The notes under the pieces were generated by a model that was not told the origin of the DNA, ran no database searches, and worked only from the letters and a program-made list of their open reading frames with translations. Source: an uncultured Bacteroides sp. (GTDB lineage: Bacteria > Bacteroidota > Bacteroidia > Bacteroidales > Bacteroidaceae). From it: a stretch of 64,000 bases of DNA. Both the position numbers and the translations under genes were made by a program. The stretch spans positions 3,233,946 to 3,297,945 of the forward strand of contig NZ_OY780936.1 of the NCBI RefSeq assembly GCF_963675905.1, given 5' to 3'. This document shows positions 8,931 through 19,045 of this stretch, piece by piece (within the stretch, counting starts at the first letter, position 1; every line of letters starts with the position of its first letter).

Positions 8931-9539
8931 ATGGAAGTAAAAACATTCTTTCTGTTAAAAGTTAGAACGAAGAGCAGATCTCGCTGGATTGAGCATCTTA
9001 TAAAATCGCAAATAGGAGTTAACGCTGCTGTTGTTGATTTTGATAAGCGCTTATTACAGGTGAGTTATAACCAGGATCTGATTTCTGTTCAATACATGAG
9101 GATGCTTGTGCGCAGTTTAGGATGTGATTTATTATACAATGATAAAGATATTAAAGATAAAGTAAATCAGTTAAATAACTATTTGATATTAAAAAAAAGA
9201 ATACTTTCTATCTCGTTTATTTTTTTTCTTTCTTTTTTCGGCTTGATTTTTCCTTATAGAGATTGGATAACATTGTTATTTTCCTCTATAATGTATTTCC
9301 TTTATTCATTTTTGTTTATTCCATTATTTAATAAAAAAGTGATTCGACGTGTTAAATTAATGGATGCAATAGGGATAGCTGTCCCTTTATTATTGATATT
9401 TAATGCCATTTTGGGCATGTTTGTTTTTTTTGATCAGTTTCATCTTGCATGGTTTTTGATTTCAATATTGTTAATTGAAATTTTTACTTTTCTTAGATGG
9501 AAAATAGAAAAAGATGTAGCTGTTAATGATTTACTTTGA
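8931..9539 (+). CDS. HMA-like domain plus four-helix membrane protein (front end of a P1B ATPase)
   Basis: 202 aa. Residues about 1-75 look like a ferredoxin-fold HMA domain, but the metal-binding CxxC is absent; the equivalent loop reads RTKSRSRW. Four hydrophobic segments follow (about 90-110, 113-132, 146-167, 171-188), with a basic KKVIRRVKLMDAIG stretch between the second and third. That layout matches HMA plus transmembrane helices 1-4 of copper-exporting P-type ATPases, where the same loop usually reads like NMDTLVA. The phosphorylation and ATP-binding domains are missing and no remnant follows. It sits between the S-layer-like gene and an OmpA-family gene, so a role in that surface system is possible. 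I cannot assign a function. Confidence 0.6.
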   Translation: MEVKTFFLLKVRTKSRSRWIEHLIKSQIGVNAAVVDFDKRLLQVSYNQDLISVQYMRMLVRSLGCDLLYNDKDIKDKVNQLNNYLILKKRILSISFIFFLSFFGLIFPYRDWITLLFSSIMYFLYSFLFIPLFNKKVIRRVKLMDAIGIAVPLLLIFNAILGMFVFFDQFHLAWFLISILLIEIFTFLRWKIEKDVAVNDLL

Positions 9540-9617
9540 TATTTAAGATGTATTGTACTATATAATTTATTTTATCTTTCACTATATTATTGCTATTACT
9601 AGAACTTAAAATATTGT

Positions 9618-9646
9618 TTTGTAACAATATACTATCTCTAAATTTG
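9618..9646 (+). promoter_or_regulatory. promoter of the OmpA-family gene
   Basis: TTTG at 9618-9621 and TAAATTTG at 9639-9646 with a 17-bp spacer, close to the Bacteroidota TTTG / TAnnTTTG pair. Predicted transcript start near 9653, about 65 nt before the ATG. Confidence 0.6.
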
Positions 9647-9718
9647 AACAAAATTATTTTGTTATTTGTTATTTTTTTTATATCTTTCTTATATTTAGTT
9701 ACTTAAACTTAGATTAAT

Positions 9719-10804
9719 ATGAAAAAGAAACTTATTCTTCTAGCAATTTCCTTCTTTTGTATAGCAGGATTTGCACAATCACAAGAGAAAGCCTTAAAAC
9801 AATATGGCTTCTGGGACAATTGGTTTATCCAAGGTCAGGCAGGAATTGGTTATACAATTGGTGAACCCGATTTTGATAAATTGATTTCTCCAACTGCAGC
9901 CCTTTCTATAGGGAAGTATTTCACTCCATATGCTGGTATGCGTTTGCAAGTTGGAGGATGGCAAGGCAGAGCAGGATGGGATTGGAAAAACGAGAATTAT
10001 AGCTGGAATTATGCAGCGGTTTATCTGGATGGTTTGTTTAATATGACCAATATTTTCTGTTCTTACAAAGAAAACCGAGGTTTTAACCTTTATGGAATTG
10101 TGGGAGTAGGGTATAATCATGGTTTCAAGAATTCTCCTAATGCATTAGCCTCTGATAACTGTGTTGCCAGAATTGGACTGCAGCCTAGTTTTCGCATAAA
10201 TGAAGCATGGGATTTTAATGTAGAGCTAAATGGTAATGCTGTAAGCGATGCATTTAATTCTAAATTTGGATCTGAAAATGACTTCTATTTTAATCTCATG
10301 GTTGGTTTTACATATAAATTCAAAAATAGAGGATTTGAATTGGTTAGGCCTTATGATGAAGCATTAGTTAATTCTTTGAATGATGAGATTAATCAGCAGA
10401 GAGCTACTATTGAATCTTTAAAAGCTAATCCAAAGACTATTGTTAAAACAGAAAAAGTATTCGTAACAGATACAGTATCATATTTTAATACGCCGGTTCT
10501 TTTCACTATTGGAAAATCTGCCGTAGGTGTTAATCAGGAAGTTTATGTGTATACTGTTGCTCAATACTTGAAAGAGAATCCAAATGCAAAGATTACTATA
10601 ACAGGTTATGCTGATGCAGGCACTGGTTCAAAGGCCTTTAATCAGAAGATCTCTGAAAAACGTGCAAAATCTGTGGCTAATGAATTGATTAATAAATATA
10701 GTATATCTTCCGATCGTATTAAGGTTATTGAAGGTAAGGGTGATAGTGTTCAACCTTATTCTAAAAATAACTGGAATAGAGTAGTTATATGTGTTGCAGA
10801 TTGA
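9719..10804 (+). CDS. OmpA-family outer-membrane protein
   Basis: 361 aa with a signal peptide (MKKKLILLAISFFCIAGFAQ). Residues about 30-205 alternate aromatic and polar residues as in an outer-membrane beta barrel. A short coiled linker follows (about 215-240, LNDEINQQRATIESLK). The C-terminal OmpA/MotB peptidoglycan-binding domain covers about 260-361 and includes ITITGYADAGTGS and QKISEKRAKSVANELI. It should anchor the outer membrane to peptidoglycan. It has its own promoter and a strong terminator. Proximity to the S-layer-like gene suggests a shared envelope role, which is inference. Confidence 0.88.
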   Translation: MKKKLILLAISFFCIAGFAQSQEKALKQYGFWDNWFIQGQAGIGYTIGEPDFDKLISPTAALSIGKYFTPYAGMRLQVGGWQGRAGWDWKNENYSWNYAAVYLDGLFNMTNIFCSYKENRGFNLYGIVGVGYNHGFKNSPNALASDNCVARIGLQPSFRINEAWDFNVELNGNAVSDAFNSKFGSENDFYFNLMVGFTYKFKNRGFELVRPYDEALVNSLNDEINQQRATIESLKANPKTIVKTEKVFVTDTVSYFNTPVLFTIGKSAVGVNQEVYVYTVAQYLKENPNAKITITGYADAGTGSKAFNQKISEKRAKSVANELINKYSISSDRIKVIEGKGDSVQPYSKNNWNRVVICVAD

Positions 10805-10869
10805 AATTTATAGTTAGGAGAGATCAAGCGTGATCTAAATGGTAATGAAACTTACGTGAGTAATTTTCA

Positions 10870-10920
10870 AAAAGGGTATTTGATTGAGCTTTGGCTTATC
10901 AAATACCCTTTTCTTTTATT
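10870..10920 (+). terminator. strong intrinsic terminator after the OmpA-family gene
   Basis: Perfect 15-bp stem, 10870-10884 with 10898-10912 (AAAAGGGTATTTGAT and its complement), loop of 13 nt, then a T-rich tail. Confidence 0.85.
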
Positions 10921-10970
10921 GATTACAAATATTTTATGTTTCCTTTAGATTATATCTCTTGAATCTTTCA

Positions 10971-10978
10971 TACCTTTG
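10971..10978 (+). promoter_or_regulatory. -7 promoter element of ruvB
   Basis: TACCTTTG fits TAnnTTTG, 20 bp before the ruvB ATG. Confidence 0.5.
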
Positions 10979-10998
10979 TTGCTTCATTATTGTGAGAT

Positions 10999-12024
10999 AT
11001 GGAAGAAAAATTTGATATACGAGATAATCAGCTTACTATAAAAGAAAAGGATTATGAGAACGCTTTGCGTCCTTTAGATTTTGAGTCTTTTAGTGGACAG
11101 GACAAGGTTGTAGATAACCTTCGTATATTTGTTAAGGCTGCTCGTTTGCGAGCTGAAGCTCTCGATCATGTATTACTTCACGGACCTCCCGGATTGGGAA
11201 AAACAACTCTTTCAAATATTATTGCAAATGAATTGGGCGTAGGGTTCAAAATAACTTCTGGACCTGTACTTGATAAGCCAGGTGATTTGGCGGGTGTACT
11301 AACAAGTCTTGAACCAAATGATGTCCTTTTCATCGATGAAATTCATCGTTTATCTCCTGTTGTGGAAGAATATCTTTATTCTGCAATGGAAGACTATCGG
11401 ATTGATATTATGATTGATAAAGGTCCTTCTGCAAGAAGTATTCAGATAGATTTAAGCCCTTTTACTCTGGTTGGGGCAACTACTCGTAGTGGACTTCTGA
11501 CTGCCCCGTTACGGGCGCGTTTTGGAATAAATCTTCATTTAGAGTATTATGATGATGATATATTAAGTGGAATTATCAAACGTTCTGCTAAGATACTAGA
11601 TGTTCCTTGTTCTTCAGATGCTGCCGGAGAAATAGCTTCCCGGAGTCGTGGAACTCCACGTATTGCTAATGCTTTACTTCGCAGAGTGAGAGATTTTGCA
11701 CAGGTTAAAGGGTCGGGAGTTATAGATACCGAGATTGCAAATTACTCTCTCGAGGCTCTCAATATTGATAAATATGGGCTTGATGAGGTCGATAATAAAA
11801 TTCTGTGTACTATTATCGATAAATTTAAAGGTGGGCCTGTAGGAATCACTACAATAGCCACGGCTTTAGGCGAAGATCCAGGAACAATAGAGGAAGTTTA
11901 TGAGCCTTTTTTAATAAAAGAAGGCTTTTTAAAGAGAACTCCTCGTGGTAGAGAGGTAACAGAATTAGCTTACAAGCATTTGGGAAGAAGTCTTTATAGC
12001 AGTCAAAAGACTCTTTTTGATTAA
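10999..12024 (+). CDS. ruvB: Holliday junction branch migration DNA helicase RuvB
   Basis: 341 aa, standard length. The hexameric AAA+ motor drives branch migration of Holliday junctions bound by RuvA. Walker [10 protein letters not shown] is at residues 62-70 and Walker B FIDEIHRL at 111-118. Sensor/arginine-finger stretches follow ([18 protein letters not shown]), and a C-terminal winged helix contains [16 protein letters not shown]. ruvA and ruvC are not adjacent, as is common in Bacteroidota. The flippase gene begins 95 bp downstream on the same strand. Confidence 0.98.
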   Translation: MEEKFDIRDNQLTIKEKDYENALRPLDFESFSGQDKVVDNLRIFVKAARLRAEALDHVLLHGPPGLGKTTLSNIIANELGVGFKITSGPVLDKPGDLAGVLTSLEPNDVLFIDEIHRLSPVVEEYLYSAMEDYRIDIMIDKGPSARSIQIDLSPFTLVGATTRSGLLTAPLRARFGINLHLEYYDDDILSGIIKRSAKILDVPCSSDAAGEIASRSRGTPRIANALLRRVRDFAQVKGSGVIDTEIANYSLEALNIDKYGLDEVDNKILCTIIDKFKGGPVGITTIATALGEDPGTIEEVYEPFLIKEGFLKRTPRGREVTELAYKHLGRSLYSSQKTLFD

Positions 12025-12119
12025 GATATAATGTTTAAGAATCTCTTTTTATAATATGCAATCTGAATTTCTGATTCATAAAAGAGATAAGTTTGACAAA
12101 CAAACAATAGGATAGAAGT

Positions 12120-13613
12120 ATGGCCGGATTAAAATCGTTGGCAAAAGATACTGCAATTTATGGTGTAAGCAGTATTGTTGGTCGTTTTTTGAATTATTTA
12201 TTGGTTCCACTCTATACAGCAAAATTATCTGCTGCTTCAGGAGGATACGGTGTAATAACGAATATGTATTCCATAACCGCACTTTTGCTGGTTATTTTAA
12301 CGTATGGAATGGAAACTGGATTTTTCCGTTTTGTGAATAAGAAAAACGAGGATCCAACGATTGTTTACTCAACCACATTAATATCTGTAGGCGTAAGTTC
12401 ATTACTTTTTATTTTATTGTCTTTTGTCTCCCTTCAACCGATTTCCACTTTTCTGGGATATGAAAATAATCCTGACTTTGTTGCCATGATGGCAATTGTG
12501 GTTGCGCTTGATTCTTTTCAATGCATTCCTTTTGCTTACCTTCGATACAAGAAAAGACCGATAAAGTTTGCTGCAATGAAGTTTTTATTCATTATTCCAA
12601 ATATTCTTCTGAATATCTTCTTCTTTGTCTGTTGCCCATGGTTATTAGTTCATTTCCCTGCTTCTGTTTCCTGGTTTTACAATCCAAGCTATGGAGTTGG
12701 TTATGCATTTGTGGCCAATATAATCTGCACAGTGATTCAGCAAATTGCTTTTTATCGTGAATTGACCGGCTTTAAATACAAATTCAAGAAGTCATTGTGG
12801 AAAGAGATGATGATTTATTCTTTTCCAATTCTTATCCTGGGAATAGCCGGAATATTAAATCAGGTAGTTGATAAGATTATTTTCCCTTTTCTCTTTACCG
12901 ATCAGAATGAAGCTCGTGTACAACTTGGAATTTATGGTGCAGCAAGTAAAGTAGCAATGGTTATGACCATGTTTACTCAAGCTTTCCGTTATGCTTATGA
13001 ACCTTTTGTTTTCGGGAAAAATAGGGAAGAGGGCAGTAAGAAACTATATGCCGATGCAATGAAGTATTTTATTATAGTTTCGCTGATAGCCTATCTTGGA
13101 GTAATGTTTTATCTCGATATTTTCCGCTACATAATCGACAAAAGTTATTGGGACGGACTAGATTGTGTTTCAATCGTTATGCTTGCTGCTATCCTGAATG
13201 GTATTTATTTTAATTTGTCGTTTTGGTATAAGTTGATTGATAAGACAATCTGGGGCGCATATTTCTCTGGAATTGGTTGCTTCTTAATCATTATTCTAAA
13301 TGTTATTTTTGTTCCCCATTATGGCTACATGGCCTGTGCATGGGCCAGTCTTATAGGGTATGCAATAGTAACGATTCTCTCTTATTTTGTTGGGCAAAAG
13401 AAATACCCTATAAATTATGATATGGTGAGAATTGGAAAATATTGTTTGCTTACTTTAGTTCTTTATGCTATTTCTGAATTTGTGAAAATAGATAACATTT
13501 TCTTACGTTTGTGCTTTAAAACCATTTTATTCTCTATCTTTATTGCATATATTATTAAGAAGGATTTTCCATTGAAGCAGATTCCGATTATTAATCGTTT
13601 TGTAAAGAAATGA
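12120..13613 (+). CDS. polysaccharide-type flippase, MOP superfamily (Wzx-like)
   Basis: 497-aa integral membrane protein with 12-14 predicted helices. The N-terminal signature GLKSLAKDTAIYGVSSIVG and the early LVPLYTAKL are typical of the polysaccharide biosynthesis (RfbX/Wzx) branch of MOP exporters, which flip lipid-linked saccharides. It lies 95 bp after ruvB with no promoter that I can define, so it may be co-transcribed. No glycosyltransferases lie beside it, so the lipid-linked substrate is unknown. Confidence 0.85.
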   Translation: MAGLKSLAKDTAIYGVSSIVGRFLNYLLVPLYTAKLSAASGGYGVITNMYSITALLLVILTYGMETGFFRFVNKKNEDPTIVYSTTLISVGVSSLLFILLSFVSLQPISTFLGYENNPDFVAMMAIVVALDSFQCIPFAYLRYKKRPIKFAAMKFLFIIPNILLNIFFFVCCPWLLVHFPASVSWFYNPSYGVGYAFVANIICTVIQQIAFYRELTGFKYKFKKSLWKEMMIYSFPILILGIAGILNQVVDKIIFPFLFTDQNEARVQLGIYGAASKVAMVMTMFTQAFRYAYEPFVFGKNREEGSKKLYADAMKYFIIVSLIAYLGVMFYLDIFRYIIDKSYWDGLDCVSIVMLAAILNGIYFNLSFWYKLIDKTIWGAYFSGIGCFLIIILNVIFVPHYGYMACAWASLIGYAIVTILSYFVGQKKYPINYDMVRIGKYCLLTLVLYAISEFVKIDNIFLRLCFKTILFSIFIAYIIKKDFPLKQIPIINRFVKK

Positions 13614-13735
13614 TTTTTAGTGAATTGACTTAAATAAAAGCGGTGGGAATCTGACGGTTCGCGGCTGTTTTTGCAAAGAATCGAATAATATAGAAGTTAT
13701 TTTTTATTCGTTTTTTTAATGGATAGCACACGCTT

Positions 13736-15868
13736 ATGAAAAAGAACTTTTTAACCTTAGTTCTGTTTTTTGTTTCGCTCGTTTCTTTGGCAGACGAGGG
13801 GATGTGGATGTTGAATCATATAGACAAGAAAACAGCTCAGCTGATGCAGCAATTAGGGCTTGAAATGCCTTCCTGTCAATTGTTTAATGAGCGTATTCCT
13901 TCTTTAAAGGATGCGATTATTAGTTTTGGAGGATATTGTTCCGGTGTAGTAGTTTCTGAAGATGGATTGGTTTTTACAAATCATCATTGTGGCTTTGATG
14001 CCATACAAAATCATAGTTCAGTAGTTCATGATTATTTAAAAGATGGTTTTGTTGCTGATAAAAGAGAAGACGAACTTCCTAATCCCGATTTATTTGTGAG
14101 TTTCCTTATAAAGCAAGAAGATGTCACTTCAAGGATACTGAAAGATATTCATCCGGAAATGGATGAAACAAAGCGCTCATATATTGTAGATTCTCTTTCT
14201 TCTGTAATTGAGAATGAAGTTTCTGAAAAAGACTCATTGTTAAGAGGAGTGGTAAGCTCTTACTATGGTGGCAATGAATTTTATCTTTCAGTTTATAAAG
14301 ACTATAAAGATGTAAGACTGGTTTTCGCACCTCCTTCTTCCGTTGGTAAGTTTGGTGGTGATACAGATAATTGGGTATGGCCAAGACACACCGGAGATTT
14401 TTCTGTTTTCCGCATTTATGCTGATAAAAATAACCAGCCAGCTTTTTATTCTCCTCAAAATAGACCATTTCATCCATCTTATATTGCACCTATTTCCCTT
14501 AAAGGGTATCAGAATGGTACTTATTGTATGACTTTAGGTTATCCGGGCTCAACAGATCGTTATCTCTCTTCTTTTGGCATTGAAGAGCAGATGAGAACAC
14601 AGAACCAGTCAATGATTGATGTGCGAGGCATAAAACAGGCTATTTGGAAAAATGCGATGGAATCGAATGATTCTATTCGTATAATGTATGCTTCTAAATA
14701 TGCAGCAAGCTCTAATTACTGGAAATACAGTATTGGGATGAATAAAGCCATTGAAGAGCTTAATATCATTGGAAAAAGAAAGCTACTAGAGGATAAGATA
14801 ACTTGTTTTATAGAGAATAAGAATGAGAAAAGACAATTGTATGGCAATCTGATTGATTCCTTAAGAATTAGCTATGAAAGCAGAAAAAAACTCATTCATG
14901 CTTCCTCTTATTTTGGAGAATGTTTCGGTAATGCTTCTGAATTGCTTTCCTTATCCACGCAAGCTATTAGCACAGACTTCTTTAGTGATTCTATTGCAGG
15001 AAAGAAGTTATACGAAAGTATGGTTAAAGAATATTCAAATATAGATCTTTCCATCGATAAGGAGGTGTTGGTTGCAATGCTTAAGGAGTATCGCGAGAAG
15101 GTTGATACTACCTATTTGCCCGATACGTATAAAGTAATAAGTGAAAAATATAAAGGTGATTGTCTAGCTTATGCAGATTATATTTTTTCTCATTCCGAAA
15201 TGACTACTCCCAGAGGATTGGAACGTATTTATAGTCGGGATAGCACATTTAATATGTTCGAGGATCCTATTCTTTCGCTGGCTGTAGATGTTGTAACTAA
15301 ATTTGTTGATTTCTACCAGATTAGTTCAGATGCTAATAATAAAATATCCCGGGATGAAAGATTCTATAGTGAAATAGTGCGTCAGATGTCTGAGGATAAA
15401 AGCTTTTATCCTGACGCGAATTCTACAATGCGTTTAAGTTTTGGTATTGTAACTCCATATTCTGCAAATAGCTCCTCAAGTATCGATTATTATACAACAA
15501 CAAAAGGTGTTTTTGAGAAGGTAGAGCATTATAAAGGAGATTCTGATTTCTGGGTGCAGCCGGCCTTGCTCGATTTGCTTTCAAAAAAGGATTTTGGTAA
15601 ATATGCCGATAAAAAGGGTGAAATGAATGTTTGCTTTATCACTAATAATGATATTACGGGAGGAAATTCCGGAAGTGCAATGTTTAACGGCAAAGGAGAG
15701 CTTATAGGTCTAGCTTTTGACGGGAACTGGGAAGGGATGAGCAGTAATCTTGAGTATGAGAGTTCCTTGCAGCGATGTATTGGAGTAGATATCCGATATG
15801 TGCTATATATAATTGAAAAATACGGCAAGGCACCTCATCTTATTAAGGAGCTCAAACTTGCTCAATAA
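13736..15868 (+). CDS. S46-family dipeptidyl peptidase, DPP7-like
   Basis: 710-aa periplasmic serine exopeptidase that removes dipeptides from peptide N-termini, supplying amino acids. Signal peptide at residues 1-19. Catalytic His lies in TNHHCGFDAIQ (near 84), Asp in the conserved DTDNWVWPRHTGDFS block, and Ser in TGGNSGS (Ser about 645). The S1 position in LAFDGNWE is Gly, which in characterised members goes with DPP7 (hydrophobic P1); acidic-specific DPP11 has Arg there. Length is normal for the family. Specificity is inference from that single residue. Confidence 0.92.
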   Translation: MKKNFLTLVLFFVSLVSLADEGMWMLNHIDKKTAQLMQQLGLEMPSCQLFNERIPSLKDAIISFGGYCSGVVVSEDGLVFTNHHCGFDAIQNHSSVVHDYLKDGFVADKREDELPNPDLFVSFLIKQEDVTSRILKDIHPEMDETKRSYIVDSLSSVIENEVSEKDSLLRGVVSSYYGGNEFYLSVYKDYKDVRLVFAPPSSVGKFGGDTDNWVWPRHTGDFSVFRIYADKNNQPAFYSPQNRPFHPSYIAPISLKGYQNGTYCMTLGYPGSTDRYLSSFGIEEQMRTQNQSMIDVRGIKQAIWKNAMESNDSIRIMYASKYAASSNYWKYSIGMNKAIEELNIIGKRKLLEDKITCFIENKNEKRQLYGNLIDSLRISYESRKKLIHASSYFGECFGNASELLSLSTQAISTDFFSDSIAGKKLYESMVKEYSNIDLSIDKEVLVAMLKEYREKVDTTYLPDTYKVISEKYKGDCLAYADYIFSHSEMTTPRGLERIYSRDSTFNMFEDPILSLAVDVVTKFVDFYQISSDANNKISRDERFYSEIVRQMSEDKSFYPDANSTMRLSFGIVTPYSANSSSSIDYYTTTKGVFEKVEHYKGDSDFWVQPALLDLLSKKDFGKYADKKGEMNVCFITNNDITGGNSGSAMFNGKGELIGLAFDGNWEGMSSNLEYESSLQRCIGVDIRYVLYIIEKYGKAPHLIKELKLAQ

Positions 15869-16022
15869 CAATTTTATGCTGTTTTATCGAATATTTCTTT
15901 TAAGATAAGGGTTATAATAGGACTTTTTTTATTCGGACTAAATTCTTTTAATCTAATTGAATAAATGGCTTCTTGTCTAAACGCTTTGCAAGCAGAATCT
16001 CACCGATAAATAGCCTTGGGTC

Positions 16023-16052
16023 ATAAAAAAAGGCAGCTTATAAAGCTGCCTT
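16023..16052 (-). terminator. intrinsic terminator of the DEAD-box helicase gene
   Basis: Perfect 10-bp stem AAGGCAGCTT (16030-16039) / AAGCTGCCTT (16043-16052), followed on the minus strand by seven T, directly downstream of the stop codon. Confidence 0.85.
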
Positions 16053-16058
16053 AAATAT

Positions 16059-17933
16059 TTATTTTCTTGATTTCCTTCTTGCCCATCCTTCTTCATTATT
16101 GAAGTCTGGTTTTTCATCTCTGAAGGATTGTTGATTGTCATCTCTTCTTTTAGGTCCTCTTTGAGAGGCGTATCCCCGTTCTTCACGGCTTCTTCTTGGT
16201 GCAGCTGATGCTGGTCTGTCAGAATACCTTCTTCCGGCTCCTCCGCGGCTTTCTCTGCTTCCTCCGCGACTCTCTCTACCGGTTCCAGCTCCACGAGTGT
16301 CTTCACCTGCTATTTCAACAGAGATTGAGCGGCCATTCAGTGATGCTTTATTAAGTGATTCCATAACAGTTTTCGCTTGAGCATCTTCTATTTCGAAGAA
16401 TGAGAAAGTTTTCAGCAAATCTATCTTACCAATCTGAACACGTTTTCTTGTGCTTTTATTGATCAGCTCAATTAATTGATTTGGATAGAAATTATCCGCC
16501 TTTCCAGCATTGATAAACATACGTGTGAATCCTGGTTCAGATTGATGAACTCCTCTTTCAGTGCTACGTCCTCTTGTAGTGCGTTCTCCTCTGCTTGTTT
16601 CAGCAGTAGGACTCTGAAGATCTTCTGCATCACGGTAATATTCAAGGAAGCGATTAAATTCAAGAGAAACCATTCGCTTAATAATATCTTCTTTATCCAA
16701 CCATTCCAGTTTACGATAGATTTCAGGCATAAAGTCGGCAATTTCTTCTTCGTTAACCTTTACCTTTTCAATTTCATCGATAACCTTAATCAGCTGCTTT
16801 TCACAGATCTGTTTTCCGGTAGGCATTTCTCCGATAATGAATTTCTTACCAATCTTTCTTTCAATATCTCTCATCTTACCTTTCTCGCGCAAGTTGATGA
16901 TAGAGATTGAAATACCGGTTTTTCCCGCACGTCCTGTACGACCGCTTCGGTGAGTATAAGATTCACTTTCGTCAGGTAAACCATAATTGATAACGTGCGT
17001 CAGGTCGTCAACGTCAAGTCCACGTGCAGCAACATCTGTAGCTACAAGGATCTGAATGTTACGTACACGGAATTTCTGCATAACAACGTCACGTTGTTGC
17101 TGAGAAAGTTCTCCGTGCAAAGAATCTGCACTGTATCCGTCCTGAATTAGTTTATCGGCAATTTCCTGTGTTTCTTTACGTGTACGGCAAAATACAATGC
17201 CGTAAATCTGAGGATAATAGTCGGCAATACGTTTCAGCGCATGATATTTATCTTTAGCCTGAACTGTAAAATAGATATGTTTTACGTTCTTTGAACCTTC
17301 ATTTTTTGTGCCGATGGTAATTTCCTTGGCATTATTCAGATAGTTCTTAGAAATACGTGCAATTTCGGGTGACATAGTTGCTGAGAACAGCAATGTATTA
17401 CGATCTTTTGGTACTTCAGCCAGAATAGCATTGATGCTGTCTGTAAAGCCCATATTAAGCATTTCATCGGCTTCGTCCATAATGACGTTTTTAACCGTAG
17501 CAAGTTTTACGGTTTTTCTTTGCATTAAGTCGAGCAGACGACCAGGAGTGGCAACAATAATATGTACGCCATTCTTTAAACTTCTAATTTGACTTTCAAT
17601 GGATGATCCTCCGTATACCGGAAGAACTTTTAGCCCATCAACGTATTTTGAGTAATCGTTAAGATCTCCTGCTATTTGCAGGCAAAGCTCACGTGTGGGG
17701 CAGAGGATAAGTGCCTGTGGCACTCTGCTATTTACATTAATACCTTGTATAATAGGCAGCCCAAATGCTGCTGTTTTACCTGTTCCTGTTTGTGCGAGAG
17801 CTACTACATCATTGCCTTCTCCCAGTAAATACGGTATTACTTCTTCTTGTACTGGCATGGGATTCTCATATCCCATTTCTTCAATTGCTTTAAGTATCTC
17901 CGGGGAAACGCCTAACTCTTCAAATGTCTTCAT
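16059..17933 (-). CDS. deaD: DEAD-box ATP-dependent RNA helicase (DeaD/CsdA-like)
   Basis: 624 aa. Unwinds RNA secondary structure, typically for ribosome assembly and cold growth. Q motif near residue 28, Walker A AQTGTGKT at 47-54, PTREL at 79-83, DEAD at 153-156, SAT further on, and HRSGRTGRAGKTG in the helicase C domain. Residues about 470-555 form a DbpA-type RNA-binding domain. The last 65 residues are an Arg/Gly-rich tail (repeats of SRGG and RRS) suited to non-specific RNA binding. Monocistronic, with its own -7 element and terminator. Confidence 0.95.
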   Translation of the reverse strand: MKTFEELGVSPEILKAIEEMGYENPMPVQEEVIPYLLGEGNDVVALAQTGTGKTAAFGLPIIQGINVNSRVPQALILCPTRELCLQIAGDLNDYSKYVDGLKVLPVYGGSSIESQIRSLKNGVHIIVATPGRLLDLMQRKTVKLATVKNVIMDEADEMLNMGFTDSINAILAEVPKDRNTLLFSATMSPEIARISKNYLNNAKEITIGTKNEGSKNVKHIYFTVQAKDKYHALKRIADYYPQIYGIVFCRTRKETQEIADKLIQDGYSADSLHGELSQQQRDVVMQKFRVRNIQILVATDVAARGLDVDDLTHVINYGLPDESESYTHRSGRTGRAGKTGISISIINLREKGKMRDIERKIGKKFIIGEMPTGKQICEKQLIKVIDEIEKVKVNEEEIADFMPEIYRKLEWLDKEDIIKRMVSLEFNRFLEYYRDAEDLQSPTAETSRGERTTRGRSTERGVHQSEPGFTRMFINAGKADNFYPNQLIELINKSTRKRVQIGKIDLLKTFSFFEIEDAQAKTVMESLNKASLNGRSISVEIAGEDTRGAGTGRESRGGSRESRGGAGRRYSDRPASAAPRRSREERGYASQRGPKRRDDNQQSFRDEKPDFNNEEGWARRKSRK

Positions 17934-17963
17934 TAATTTCTTTCTCTTATTTCAATTCGGGTA

Positions 17964-17971
17964 CAAAGATA
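17964..17971 (-). promoter_or_regulatory. -7 promoter element of deaD
   Basis: Minus-strand TATCTTTG, 31 bp before the deaD ATG. Confidence 0.5.
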
Positions 17972-18124
17972 CGCATAAAGTCTGAATAATTAGTTATATT
18001 GCTGTAAAAGAATGCTTTTCGGCAATATAAATCACTTAAACATCTATAAAAATATCATAAAAACCCTTTTATTTGTATTAGAACTTTATTGTTTTAGAAT
18101 AAGCTCATGTTTTCAAAATATGGC

Positions 18125-19045
18125 TTATCGATATTTTTCTGCAAAATCCGTTGAAATGGAATTGCTGAAACTTTTGCATACTTCTGCAGAGAAGTCTTTT
18201 CCGCACTGTATAATCTTGTCCCACATTGTCTCACTTAAATTACTAAGCTCATGATAGCTAATGCCATACTTCAAAATACCATAAATAATTCCTGCATTAA
18301 AGTTATCTCCGGCTCCAATTGTGCTTACGGCATCGATAGGTTCTACTGTGTACTCTTTCGATACTTGTTTTGATCGTAAGCTTATTGATTTATTTCCTTC
18401 TGTACAAAGGAAATTCGGGCAATAGAATTGTATTTTATTTTTATAGATTTTATCAACATCATTCAGATTGTACAAATTGATAAAATCTTCGTCGGATCCT
18501 CTGACGATATCTGCATATTCCAGATTTTCAATAATTGCGGGGGCTAACTTCATAGCTTCATATTTGTGTGTGCTACGGAAGTTTGGATCATAATAGATAA
18601 TTGCTTTACGTTCTTTTGCGTAATCCAGCAGTTCTGTCATCTTATCTCTAAGAACCGGATTGAGTGCGTAAAAAGAACCGAATATAAGAATATCATCTTC
18701 GTTAATAGTGGGGAAGGCAATATCCAGACGTTGTTTGGGATAATCCTTGTAGAAAAGATACTCAGCATCATTCTTTTCGTTAAGGAAGGCTAGTGAAACA
18801 GGAGATTTTCCATCGGGGAAGATGTTGATGTGATCTGTTTTCACATTGTTTTCTTCCATGAATCTCTTGATTATGTTTCCCACTCTATCATTCCCTATTT
18901 CGCTGATAAAGCAGACATCGACATTCATCCTGCCTAGTGATATAATGCCATTAAATACAGAACCTCCCGGAACTGCCGCAGAAGGTTGTTCGTTCTGAAA
19001 AATGATGTCGAGAATAGTCTCGCCAATACCAATTACTTTTCGCAT
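18125..19045 (-). CDS. PfkB-family carbohydrate kinase
   Basis: 306-aa ribokinase-like sugar kinase. The N-terminus has a GGSVFNGIISLGR substrate motif, and the PfkB signature 2 is IGAGDNFNAG (about 243-252) with the catalytic Asp. It overlaps the upstream SIS isomerase gene by 13 bp, so translation is probably coupled. Fructokinase-like members share this form, but the true sugar cannot be read from the sequence. Third gene of the LOG-SIS-PfkB unit. Confidence 0.88.
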   Translation of the reverse strand: MRKVIGIGETILDIIFQNEQPSAAVPGGSVFNGIISLGRMNVDVCFISEIGNDRVGNIIKRFMEENNVKTDHINIFPDGKSPVSLAFLNEKNDAEYLFYKDYPKQRLDIAFPTINEDDILIFGSFYALNPVLRDKMTELLDYAKERKAIIYYDPNFRSTHKYEAMKLAPAIIENLEYADIVRGSDEDFINLYNLNDVDKIYKNKIQFYCPNFLCTEGNKSISLRSKQVSKEYTVEPIDAVSTIGAGDNFNAGIIYGILKYGISYHELSNLSETMWDKIIQCGKDFSAEVCKSFSNSISTDFAEKYR

